Positions 7,316 to 14,631 of a DNA stretch of 64,000 nt are shown piece by piece (within the stretch, counting starts at the first letter, position 1; every line of letters begins with the position of its first letter). The DNA comes from JACKOB01 sp024234575 (GTDB taxonomy: Bacteria > Pseudomonadota > Gammaproteobacteria > Pseudomonadales > Oleiphilaceae): the NCBI GenBank assembly GCA_051208035.1, contig JBPJFZ010000019.1:1-64000 (forward strand), in the 5' to 3' direction. The position numbers and the translations under genes were made by a program. The notes beneath the pieces are model-generated. The model worked only from the letters and a program-made list of their open reading frames with translations. It was not told the origin of the DNA and searched no databases.

Positions 7316-7765
7316 GCTGAACTCCTTTTAGTTGGCCTATGCTATTAATTTTTAAGCCTTATTATTTTTTGAAAACTACATCCGTGAGATTGTGATTCTG
7401 GAATAAAAAGAAATGGAAAGCAATACTACAAGCAAATTTGACTTATGATCCTTCTTGTTGCGAAGTCGACATGCTCCAATTATCAAACAGAATCAATTTA
7501 GTCTGGTCTGTATGTAAGCTTATAGGTACGATTTTCCAGAGGGGGGAGATCTAGTGCAGGGGATATAATCAGTTTGAGTTGGGAGACTAGTTATTATCGA
7601 GAAAATGAGTTTATGAATCTAATTGTTACCGGAGGCTTTTGATAGAAGCTTATAACAATCGCGTTAATAGTGTCCGTGTCGTTCATATTCTTAACTTAAG
7701 ATAAGTATCAACATTATTTTCTGCAACAGGATTTTTATAGCATACCTGTTTCCTCAATCACAAGA
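7316..7765. other. Intergenic region holding cassette promoter and repeat copy B
   Basis: 450 bp without a convincing gene. The left part must hold the promoter of the minus-strand radical SAM operon; I see A/T-rich sequence but no clear -35/-10 pair. The right part, 7706-7794, is copy B of the 89-bp duplication, which runs into the end of the membrane-protein gene. Weaker similarity to 4316-4361 continues leftwards from it (GTGTCCG and TTCATATT are shared). Confidence 0.5.
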
Positions 7766-7794
7766 CTATACTTTCAGCGCGTCTTTCCAAAGAG
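7706..7794. repeat. 89-bp duplication, copy B (intact gene end)
   Basis: Partner of 4362-4450. Here it forms the 3' end and downstream region of the intact retron-linked membrane-protein gene, so this is probably the parental copy. Confidence 0.75.
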
Positions 7795-8281
7795 ATGGTA
7801 TCGAGAGCCCTTCGATCTTCTCAAATGCCGGCCTTGGGTCTATTTCTGATTTATAGCTAATCCAATAAATACCGGCAATGAATAATAAAGCAAAAGAATT
7901 GCTCCACAGCTGAAAAGAGTTGTCACTTAAAAATAGCTTCAGAAGGAGCGTTGATTGATATTGCATTTCGGCATTTAAAAGGCTGTAAAGTGTTATCAGG
8001 TTAGGAAGGGAGCAAAATACTACTAAAGAGGCTAGAAAATTCATTGCAGTCCGTTTTGGGTTGCTTGAAGGAAGATTCAAAGATAAAACACGTCGTTTGC
8101 TCAGATCCTTGCGGCTAGCAGGAATTTCAAAGGCGTATAAAGCTAAATAAACTGGATAAGCAAGAACGGCCATAAAAATAGACGAGAGTTTCTGCATCAG
8201 TCCCATTGCAGCTAGTAATACGAGAAACACTATTGATGCATTAATCAGATAAGCAAATGCGTTAATATCACTACTATCCAT
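7766..8281 (-). CDS. Multi-pass membrane protein, candidate retron effector
   Basis: 171 residues with hydrophobic segments at about 10-30, 33-52, 79-101 and 125-143, so four likely inner-membrane helices. A basic loop (RKDLSKRR) at about 57-64 is expected on the cytoplasmic side. The soluble tail ends LWKDALKV. It is the last gene of a minus-strand set with a retron reverse transcriptase (35-bp gap). Some retrons, such as Ec48-type, use a small membrane protein as the toxic effector, and this protein has the right position and size. Its sequence has no signature that I recognise, so effector function is inferred from context. Confidence 0.65.
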   Translation of the reverse strand: MDSSDINAFAYLINASIVFLVLLAAMGLMQKLSSIFMAVLAYPVYLALYAFEIPASRKDLSKRRVLSLNLPSSNPKRTAMNFLASLVVFCSLPNLITLYSLLNAEMQYQSTLLLKLFLSDNSFQLWSNSFALLFIAGIYWISYKSEIDPRPAFEKIEGLSIPSLWKDALKV

Positions 8282-8316
8282 AATTTATTGTTCCCTGTTT
8301 TCTTTGTAGATAGTTA

Positions 8317-9279
8317 TTAAAAGGGGAGTTTGGTTTGTTTTTTCATGCTGTCTTTTAGCGTTCTGGCTTTGTCTTTGAATCGCTTATCGATAAGTGACTG
8401 AGCGCTGACTTTACCTATAAGACGACTATTTAACTCAGGAAGACTGAGTCCAGCCATATCCATGGCGACGTATTGAACTAAATCCTGATAGATATTTTTA
8501 TGATGTTTATTAGTAACGAGAATCTTATCGTTATCAACTGCGACACCTGTGATTACTTTAGTTTTTCCAGCGGGATAATATTTAGTTTTCGTAGAATGAG
8601 CCGAATGTCCATGATGCTTAATAATACTTTTAACATTGTGAATGAACTGGGGGTCGATTGAATTGCCAGAAAAAGCAATATCATCGACAAAAACCGTGAA
8701 ATTGATGTTTCTTTGTTTCGATATGGCATACAAAGAATCGAACATCGGCCTATTAGCCCAAAAAGCTAGTGGCATACTGATGCGGCTACCAGTTGGTATA
8801 TGTCCTTTGACAATGCAGAGATCTGCTAACAAGTTTGAAACGTCCGGCGAACAGAGCAATACTCGACTGAAAAAGTTAAACACCATTTTCCGAGAAGTAT
8901 TGGGGTAAAAAGACTGAATGTCTGATGTCAGTACCGGATGATTACCGACGTGAACTTTTGCATTTGTTACGTGTGATCGGCTTTTTATTCCTGAGTGTAT
9001 ATAGTCCGGTTGCTCGACACGGCAAATCAAGCTGGCAATGCGGGTTTGGATTTTATCAAGCGTTGCATACGGGTGTTCTATGTCTCGCGCCTTACCGCCG
9101 GATGAGTCTGTATAACAGTTATAGTTACTATCGTTTGTTAATTGCTTTAATTCAGAAAGGTTGGACTTGAGTAGTTTTGCTAGTTTGTTTTTGCTTTGCA
9201 ATTTATAGAAGCATGAATCTGAAAGAGAATACTGTTTATTGTTTGTTTGAATCTTAAGCTTTCGCTTTCTTTTGGTCAT
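8317..9279 (-). CDS. Retron reverse transcriptase
   Basis: About 320 residues, a normal size for a retron RT. Retron signatures are present: NAKVH (NAxxH motif) just before TSDIQSFYP (motif A aspartate), GHIPTGSRISMPLAF in the region of the usual PQG box, FVDDIAFSG (catalytic YxDD box with Phe for Tyr), and ITG in KVITGVAV (VTG motif of domain Y). It would copy the msd part of an adjacent structured RNA into msDNA primed from a branching guanosine. ATG 9279 is chosen over TTG 9288. It overlaps the XRE gene by 26 bp, so the two are co-translated. The ITG and FVDD variants and the altered PQG region set it apart from the textbook enzymes. Confidence 0.88.
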   Translation of the reverse strand: MTKRKRKLKIQTNNKQYSLSDSCFYKLQSKNKLAKLLKSNLSELKQLTNDSNYNCYTDSSGGKARDIEHPYATLDKIQTRIASLICRVEQPDYIHSGIKSRSHVTNAKVHVGNHPVLTSDIQSFYPNTSRKMVFNFFSRVLLCSPDVSNLLADLCIVKGHIPTGSRISMPLAFWANRPMFDSLYAISKQRNINFTVFVDDIAFSGNSIDPQFIHNVKSIIKHHGHSAHSTKTKYYPAGKTKVITGVAVDNDKILVTNKHHKNIYQDLVQYVAMDMAGLSLPELNSRLIGKVSAQSLIDKRFKDKARTLKDSMKKQTKLPF

Positions 9280-9565
9280 CTCGATCAATCAGCCATTCCA
9301 TCATGTCTAAGACTTTCCCTGAAAAAACAGCACGGAATTTTTCGGAGATCCCTTTTTTTGAAGAGAGAGACTCGGAGAAAAATACTAGAGATGATGTAGG
9401 GATATCGAACTCTTTTGAATATTTCTCGAGCATCTCAAAACTAACAGGTTTCTTTCCTGATTCGATTTCAGATAAGTAAGATTTTGAAATTTCCAGTTTA
9501 GATGCAAGCTCTACTTGTTTCAGATCGTGAAATTGTCTGATGAGCTTTAAAGCTTTGTTAATCAT
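9254..9565 (-). CDS. XRE-family regulator of the retron
   Basis: 103 residues. A Cro/C1-type helix-turn-helix spans about residues 12-65 (QVELASKLEISKSYLSEIES, then GKKPVSFEMLEKYSKEF). A helical C-terminal tail of about 35 residues is lysine-rich at the end. ATG 9565 has GAGG about 8 bp upstream. It sits between the structured RNA/small peptide and the reverse transcriptase. XRE-type partners are known in some retron types, as regulators or as the antitoxin or effector part. Here it most likely controls the operon or works with the membrane protein. Confidence 0.8.
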   Translation of the reverse strand: MINKALKLIRQFHDLKQVELASKLEISKSYLSEIESGKKPVSFEMLEKYSKEFDIPTSSLVFFSESLSSKKGISEKFRAVFSGKVLDMMEWLIDRDDQKKAKA

Positions 9566-9602
9566 GATAATGCCTCGATTAAAAAAATCAGGGATACACC
9601 GC

Positions 9603-9770
9603 TCAAGGCGAATCCTGATTCAAGAAGTCTAAGATTTTTACAATAAAGCAACCAAGTTTAATTAGTCTCTTTATCCAGACCCAAGCAGGTCTTCTCTTTT
9701 CTTTCTTTTTATCAGTATTGTCGTCTGACGGTGCCAACCAAAAATTATTAAGATCTTTACGTTTGAACAT
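9603..9770 (-). CDS. Small basic peptide in the retron operon
   Basis: A 55-residue reading frame from ATG 9770 to TGA at 9603-9605. AGAGGA lies 6 bp upstream. It is very basic (DKKKEKRR at about 20-27). A hydrophobic C-terminal half follows from about residue 30 (VWIKRLIKLGCFIVKILDFL) that could form an amphipathic or short membrane helix. No family is recognised. It ends 38 bp before the XRE gene. Position, Shine-Dalgarno and coding-like composition support it. A small toxin or a membrane-targeted accessory peptide is possible. Confidence 0.55.
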   Translation of the reverse strand: MFKRKDLNNFWLAPSDDNTDKKKEKRRPAWVWIKRLIKLGCFIVKILDFLNQDSP

Positions 9771-9778
9771 ATATGTTC

Positions 9779-9828
9779 CTCTAGTTTCTGGATAACCGAA
9801 TTGTTACCCAGCTTCGCCCAAACTAGAG
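9779..9828 (-). promoter_or_regulatory. Leader stem-loop overlapping small-peptide RBS
   Basis: CTCTAGTTT and AAACTAGAG pair over 9 bp, with a second inner stem GGGTAAC/GTTATCC (one G-U) and a 6-base loop. The 3' arm on the minus strand runs into the AGAGGA that serves the 55-residue peptide, so the fold could hide that ribosome-binding site. It may also be part of the retron RNA itself. Confidence 0.5.
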
Positions 9829-9830
9829 TT

Positions 9831-10002
9831 GAGAGTTTTTGGTTGTGCTCCCTGAATTTCACACCGAGTCCTTCGCCCCGGTGTTTCCTCACATCATTCT
9901 CACTATTACGCGAATCACGTACGGAGTGTTGCGGGGAATGGGGTAGAAGCTAAAAGCTTCCGCGAGTTTTTACACTCAGGTATTGCTTGGCGAAAATCTC
10001 TC
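9831..10002 (-). ncRNA. Candidate retron msr-msd RNA
   Basis: The region upstream of the retron genes has no good reading frame but has several stems on the minus strand. These are GAAGCT-TTT-AGCTTC at 9946-9960, ACACCG/CGGTGT at 9861-9884, and longer-range G/C pairing at about 9925-9965. The ends, 9993-10002 (AAAATCTCTC) and 9831-9840 (GAGAGTTTTT), are complementary with one mismatch, as a1/a2 repeats of retron RNAs are. The exact limits, the branching G and the msr/msd division are guesses. The region 9779-9828 could also belong to it. Confidence 0.5.
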
Positions 10003-10061
10003 TCATTTCTTAATAACAAAACCATACTAATCAGATTCAAGAAGGAAATCAAATAAATTCG

Positions 10062-10397
10062 CTATTTGCGAACTTTTAGTTCTTCAAGAATTCCTGAACG
10101 GGAGGTAGTGCCCAGGAGAATCAATCGAATTTTGTTGAACGTATCGGCTGCGAGATAAGGGTTTGTAGAGTATGCTTTATCTGGCCCTTCAACCCAGCCT
10201 GCTAATTTAATAACTGTGTCTTTGTATTGAAATCCCTCCCAGCTTCCACCGCCAATATGGATAAGTGCTTTTTCAATCGCAATATAGTTAGGTTGTTTAC
10301 CCTCTACTCGGAAGAAGTCATTTTCGGATACTGAACCATAAAATACCCCTTTGTCTTTTTTTCTCCTCATGATTCTACGTAAAAAGTTAAAATTCAT
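10062..10397 (-). CDS. Hypothetical protein, 111 aa
   Basis: Not recognised. The N-terminus is basic (RRIMRRKKDKG, residues about 7-17). The rest is a compact soluble domain with several aromatic residues. ATG 10397 lies 2 bp after the stop of the upstream recombinase gene, and its Shine-Dalgarno GGGAGG lies in the last codons of that gene, so it is translationally coupled to it. It may be an accessory factor of that recombinase. Confidence 0.55.
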   Translation of the reverse strand: MNFNFLRRIMRRKKDKGVFYGSVSENDFFRVEGKQPNYIAIEKALIHIGGGSWEGFQYKDTVIKLAGWVEGPDKAYSTNPYLAADTFNKIRLILLGTTSRSGILEELKVRK

Positions 10398-10399
10398 GG

Positions 10400-11284
10400 C
10401 TACCTCCCCAAATACACAGCAGTAATCGCTTCACGTTCGTGGCCGAGCTCCTGGCTAATAACCATCCGTGCTTTATGATCAACATCTTTCTGTTTCGGCG
10501 ATAGATCCTGTCGGCAAGGTCCTCCATCAGCTGGAGCTTTCCAACCGGTTATTTCCAAATAACGGCTTTGCGAATAAGTGTGCCGCAGACCATGCATTTT
10601 CATTAAGCCAAGACGCTTGCACTCACCTTCATATTTTCTCAACTGGTTAACGTAACTCGAATCTAGGGGGATCAGTGATGTGAGAGGAAATCGATGTATC
10701 AGCTCCCTTACTAGAGCCTGTTGTCGTTCAGTCTTGATCGGGATGTATCTCTCCCGGCCGCCCTTGCACCAAGAGTCTTTCAGTCTGATAAAACCAGGTT
10801 TATCGTGCGCAACAGCAAACTTTGGCTGGAATTTGATGGCTTCTTCCCTGCGCAAGCCAAACTCTTGCTGGAGTAAAAATGAGAATTTTAAGCGGTCGTC
10901 GTTTACTTGGCCGATCACGGAGTTCTCGACATATTTGGCTTTGCTGATGTTAGTGACATAAGTTCGGTTAGCTATACCGTAGTGAGCATTATTTCTAGCG
11001 ATGATTGCCGGTTTGTTTATTTTCTGAGACAGCCACCGCAGATGAGACATTCTATTTTTTATCGTGCCTTCTCTTAAGCTCTGAGCTTTCCAGTGGTTGA
11101 TTATTTTTTCAATGTGCTTCGGTTTCAGTCCGTGAACGGAAAGGTTAAAAAAGCCAAGCTGTTTTAGGTCGTCTGCAATCTGATGAAGAGTGGCCCTCCG
11201 GCTTGCTTGAGTCGAGTGGCTCCCATCCTTATTGTGAGCGAGTATCCCACTCAATTCTTTGTGCATATTAATTTTATTGGTCAT
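10400..11284 (-). CDS. Tyrosine recombinase-like integrase protein
   Basis: About 294 residues from ATG 11284 (TTG at 11308 is also open). The N-terminal core-binding region is at about 1-110. The catalytic half has Arg in LRREEA (about 145), a basic Lys region (WCKGGRERY), HGLRHT (HxxR) and a late ELGHEREAITAVYLGR with His and the likely nucleophile Tyr. This is the complete R-K-HxxR-H-Y set. It resembles integrase-domain proteins found inside ICE-like islands, not the tRNA-targeting P4 type. It is a second recombinase, far from the island ends, so it may resolve or mobilise a module inside the island. Confidence 0.8.
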   Translation of the reverse strand: MTNKINMHKELSGILAHNKDGSHSTQASRRATLHQIADDLKQLGFFNLSVHGLKPKHIEKIINHWKAQSLREGTIKNRMSHLRWLSQKINKPAIIARNNAHYGIANRTYVTNISKAKYVENSVIGQVNDDRLKFSFLLQQEFGLRREEAIKFQPKFAVAHDKPGFIRLKDSWCKGGRERYIPIKTERQQALVRELIHRFPLTSLIPLDSSYVNQLRKYEGECKRLGLMKMHGLRHTYSQSRYLEITGWKAPADGGPCRQDLSPKQKDVDHKARMVISQELGHEREAITAVYLGR

Positions 11285-11308
11285 TGTTATTTTTCTCGTT
11301 ATGTTCAA

Positions 11309-11641
11309 TGATTTTTATTTGGTAAGTGTTTTTAAGAAATCATAAGGCCGTAGCGAAAATGATTTTTTAATATTTTTTACTGATCGTAATCGAGTGAAAA
11401 ATAATCGTTGGCAGAACGATAACTGGACGTAATATCGAAACGTCAAAACAGTTTATTAAGCAATTCAAAAAACAAGTTTACCTGTGGGTATTGATTGCTG
11501 CTTTGTTTGCTTTTTCCTCCTTTTCTAAGTCGACAGTTTGGGTTAACTAAAACGCTGTATTCTCATGTGAGCAGTGGCGAGCTGAAACGTGCAATTTTTA
11601 TTGAAACGGATGCACAGACCTTTTCTTAAAATAAACTATTA
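11309..11641. other. AT-rich intergenic region
   Basis: 333 bp with no convincing gene. It separates the recombinase gene from a small minus-strand coiled-coil gene, both on the same strand, so it should hold the recombinase promoter. I see short A/T runs and no clear hairpin or repeat. Confidence 0.5.
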
Positions 11642-11884
11642 CTAGTTATTTTGAGATTGGAATTCTTTGATTTTATTTTTGAATCGATTTGCTCGTGCAC
11701 GAGCGTTTGCTGTTTCTTGCCTTGCATTTCTTACTGAGCATTTTGCTTGCTCAATGACTTGATCTTTTTCTGCTTGTAAAAGCTCACATTTCTGTTGCAG
11801 AGAGCGGTAGCCAGAAAGCAGCTTTTTATACTGAATTTTTAGCTGTGAAAGACGGCTTTCATCTTCGGAAATTGATGTTTTCAT
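11642..11884 (-). CDS. Small coiled-coil protein
   Basis: 80 residues, ATG 11884, with AAAGG upstream. Residues about 10-75 are one long helix with heptad-like leucines at the start and an Ala/Arg-rich stretch (RNARQETANARARANRFKNK) near the end, so a basic coiled coil is likely. No family is recognised. It is divergent from the VirD4-like gene, and the 152-bp gap between them carries a perfect palindrome. Confidence 0.55.
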   Translation of the reverse strand: MKTSISEDESRLSQLKIQYKKLLSGYRSLQQKCELLQAEKDQVIEQAKCSVRNARQETANARARANRFKNKIKEFQSQNN

Positions 11885-11943
11885 ATGCGTGCCTTTGTTG
11901 TTTTTTTATAAGCATCGTCACTGATAAATATGCCTGTAATTGT

Positions 11944-11991
11944 ATATAATATAAGGGCTTAGGGCAAGCGTCACTATGCAGTGACGCTTGC
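11944..11991 (+). promoter_or_regulatory. -10 box followed by 28-bp perfect palindrome
   Basis: TATAAT at 11944-11949 is followed by a perfect 12-bp inverted repeat with a 4-base centre, GCAAGCGTCACT-ATGC-AGTGACGCTTGC in two arms at 11964-11975 and 11980-11991. The gene begins at 12037. There is no T-run, so it is not a simple terminator. It lies around or just after the expected transcription start and could be an operator for a dimeric regulator or a 5' UTR hairpin. The -35 region is poor. Confidence 0.6.
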
Positions 11992-12036
11992 TGCGAGCTC
12001 AAAAATCCAATAATAAAAACAATAGGAAAGTCACGT

Positions 12037-13677
12037 ATGTCCTTCGCTGAATCCCACGGTATTCACTATCGTCCCAGAGAGAGTGAATTTCGTAGAAAAT
12101 TTATCTCACTTGGTTCTTTCCCTTTAATAAGTATTGCCGCATATTTTCTCTTTCTTCGTGCAATATTATGTGTGCTTTGCTTCGAAGAGTTGGTTGAAAT
12201 GGCATCGCTCAATGCTGCTATTTCCGAAATAGAGAATATTGTTGCTCTTTCTTTGTTTGTTTTGGTTGATATCTCCCATGGTATTTATGCAACGGATGAC
12301 CTTTCCTTCATCGTCTATATCAGTCTGATTTTGTCGGTGGTTTTTGCTGCAATCCATACTTGGTTAGATATCAAACGTGTGAAGATGTCATTTGAGAAAA
12401 GGCGGCGAATGGCTGGCGCTACCTTTGATTCGGTTAAAGATATTACCGACGGCTCTAATGGAGTATTTGCTGGTAGATTTAACAAACAGGATTTCTATGC
12501 TCGCCAAGAGGATCGAGGTCTCGTTATTGGTCCGCCAAGAACCGGAAAAAGTACGTTTCTACTCAATCAAATATTGCGGTTGGCGAAACATAAACAGTCT
12601 TTTACTGCAGTGGACATCAAGCCTGAGCTTTCGAGTCTTCTTAGGGAAGACCTTGAAAAATTGGGTTATCGAATAATCATATTAGACCCTATATTCGCCT
12701 CAGGTTCTTCATATAACCCCCTTGATGATATCAGCAGTGAGCAGGCAATCAATGAGCTAGTGCTTTCTCTTATACCAACACCACTAACAGATCCGATTTG
12801 GAAAAAATCAGAGCAAAGATATTTTAGGCTTGCCTTGTTGTATCTCTATCACAGTAAGAAAAAGCATTGTTCATTACCGGCGGCCTATCAGCTTATAGGT
12901 CACTTCGATACCGCAGAAGGTTTCTTGAAATATGTTGCGCAAAGTACCAATGAAAAAACAAAACAATCTGCTAAAAAGCTATTGGGTGAATTAGCTAATA
13001 GTAAACCGGCACAAAGTGGTTTTTCTGCTGTGTTTGATAGTTTAGATTGGCTTTCCTATCCAGAGGTACAGGCAGCCTTGGGTGAAAGTGAATTTTCATT
13101 GCGCCAGTTAGGAAAAACCGATCAACCTGTAGCTTTGTTTTTGCAATTTGAAGAATCGTACTTGGAGACCATGAGTGGTCTACTATCAGCTTTATGTGGC
13201 CACATTCTGAGATATTTAATCGTCAACCACAAAGAGCGGGAGCCAGTTGCACTATTCTTCGACGAGATTGGGAATATCCCGGTAATATCGGGTTTGCTTC
13301 AAAAGCTCAACACTATCGCGAGTCGAAACATACCTCTCTGGACTTATTGGCAGTCGACCGCACAAATGGCTGTTTATGGGCCTAACGCAAGGGAAGTTTT
13401 TTTCGGATGTGCTGATGCGCAATTATTCTTCAGATCTAATGACATAAATACTCAGCAAACCGTCGCTCAGCTATCAGGCACTATCTATCGACCAAAAATG
13501 AGCAATACTGCTGGCACTAATGATTCAACAAATGTTAGTGCTGAAAAAGACACGCGCATCCAAGCAGGAGATGTCGGCGAACTCGGTTTCGGGGAAGTGA
13601 TCGCGTATTACAGAGGTAAAAAACTTAGAGGTGCTGCCACACCGCATTATGAGACATTCCCAAAATACAGAAGGTAG
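12037..13677 (+). CDS. VirD4/TraD-like coupling ATPase, orphan
   Basis: 546 residues. Hydrophobic segments at about 26-50 and 68-108 anchor it in the inner membrane. Then come a P-loop GPPRTGKST (about 165-173) and a Walker B LFFDEIGN (about 405-412), followed by RNIPLWTYWQS and a C-terminal region typical of the VirD4/TraG family. In conjugation this ATPase feeds the relaxase-DNA complex to the secretion channel. Here no relaxase or channel gene is visible, so it is either a remnant, a mobilisation helper that captures another element's machinery, or a re-used DNA pump. AGGAAAG lies about 9 bp upstream of the ATG. Confidence 0.85.
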   Translation: MSFAESHGIHYRPRESEFRRKFISLGSFPLISIAAYFLFLRAILCVLCFEELVEMASLNAAISEIENIVALSLFVLVDISHGIYATDDLSFIVYISLILSVVFAAIHTWLDIKRVKMSFEKRRRMAGATFDSVKDITDGSNGVFAGRFNKQDFYARQEDRGLVIGPPRTGKSTFLLNQILRLAKHKQSFTAVDIKPELSSLLREDLEKLGYRIIILDPIFASGSSYNPLDDISSEQAINELVLSLIPTPLTDPIWKKSEQRYFRLALLYLYHSKKKHCSLPAAYQLIGHFDTAEGFLKYVAQSTNEKTKQSAKKLLGELANSKPAQSGFSAVFDSLDWLSYPEVQAALGESEFSLRQLGKTDQPVALFLQFEESYLETMSGLLSALCGHILRYLIVNHKEREPVALFFDEIGNIPVISGLLQKLNTIASRNIPLWTYWQSTAQMAVYGPNAREVFFGCADAQLFFRSNDINTQQTVAQLSGTIYRPKMSNTAGTNDSTNVSAEKDTRIQAGDVGELGFGEVIAYYRGKKLRGAATPHYETFPKYRR

Positions 13678-13720
13678 CCTCAATTACATTTGAAAATAGG
13701 TGTTTTGTTAAAGCCCTTGT

Positions 13721-13867
13721 AGTGGATTTAATAGTCACTCTGCCTTTCGCAACCATTCATGCAAGTATTCCCTATGGAGTGGTCTGTCACCCGAGTTGCC
13801 CGCGCCGTTCCGCCCACTTACTTGCATGAATGTTTTGAGCGAAAGCCGTTTAGCGTGCCCATCCACT
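13721..13867 (+). ncRNA. Nested long stem-loop upstream of radC-like gene
   Basis: Three nested inverted repeats share one centre. The outer is AGTGGAT (13721-13727) with ATCCACT (13861-13867), the middle is TTTCGC (13745-13750) with GCGAAA (13839-13844), and the inner is a perfect 14-bp pair, CATTCATGCAAGTA (13754-13767) with TACTTGCATGAATG (13819-13832). The 51-base loop is G/C-rich. It fills most of the gap before the radC-like gene. It may be a structured leader RNA or a DNA structure such as a transfer origin; neither can be decided by eye. Confidence 0.55.
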
Positions 13868-13883
13868 GAAAAAGGGCGCTAAC

Positions 13884-14366
13884 ATGAAACAGCATATACA
13901 AATCAAAGATATCTCAGGCAACTACTTTACAGTCGAACGTGAGAGTCTCATTCAAGCTACGGTGGAGCAAATACGAGCTTCGTTTTCTACCAAACCAACA
14001 CTATCGAGCTCTTCAGCCGCGACCGATCACGTCCAGGCACTCATTGGCCACCTGGAGCATGAAGTGTTTTATACAATTTGGCTAAACAGCCAGCACCAAA
14101 TTATCGAGCATGGCGAGCTATTCAAAGGCACCATTGACTCATCAACAGTTTACCCTCGAGAGGTGGTCAAATCAGGTTTGCGAGTAAACGCCGCCGCAGT
14201 AATTTTTGCGCATAATCACCCAAGTGGCAGTGCAGAGCCCTCTCAGGCAGACATTAAAATCACCAAGCGCTTACAGGATGCGCTTGAGCTGATCGATATC
14301 CGAGTATTAGATCATTTCATCATCGGTTCGTCAGTTACATCCATGGCGGAACGCGGGTTGCTTTAG
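13884..14366 (+). CDS. RadC-family JAB-domain protein
   Basis: 160 residues, the short mobile-element form of RadC (chromosomal RadC is near 220). The MPN/JAMM metal motif is complete: HNHPSGSAEPSQAD with two His, Ser and Asp at about residues 110-122, preceded by the conserved YPREVVKSGL and followed by LDHFIIG. The family was once linked to DNA repair, but its biochemical role remains unsettled. It is common in islands and ICEs. The unusually structured leader upstream (13721-13867) probably controls it. Confidence 0.85.
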   Translation: MKQHIQIKDISGNYFTVERESLIQATVEQIRASFSTKPTLSSSSAATDHVQALIGHLEHEVFYTIWLNSQHQIIEHGELFKGTIDSSTVYPREVVKSGLRVNAAAVIFAHNHPSGSAEPSQADIKITKRLQDALELIDIRVLDHFIIGSSVTSMAERGLL

Positions 14367-14398
14367 CAGCCCACTTTTAGGGATATTAAATTATTATG

Positions 14399-14415
14399 GC
14401 GACAAAATATGTCGC
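14399..14415 (+). terminator. Weak hairpin after radC-like gene
   Basis: GCGAC-AAAATAT-GTCGC followed by TTCTCT, 33 bp after the stop codon. The stem is short and the T-run poor, so it is only a possible terminator. Confidence 0.35.
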
Positions 14416-14631
14416 TTCTCTAGGTATTCTATGAATATGAAAAGGGAGAAAAATAATGCTGAAACTGTAACTTCAACTACCAGAAAAGCCAAAAAGCCAA
14501 CACTATTGGATTCTTGCACGAAAAATACCCAGATCCTTCGATATTTATGGTTAGTTTTCAGTTAATTGATTGTGTAATTACAAACCTTTTAAAGCCTTGC
14601 TAATATTGCTCTAAAAATAATTGGAATATTT

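Noticed and set aside
7316..7705. Possible small genes in the gap before the radical SAM gene
   Set aside because: Short frames only, none with both a ribosome-binding site and plausible composition.
9671..9892. 73-codon minus-strand frame upstream of the retron genes
   Set aside because: It runs through the RNA stem-loops and overlaps the better-supported 55-residue frame; no Shine-Dalgarno.
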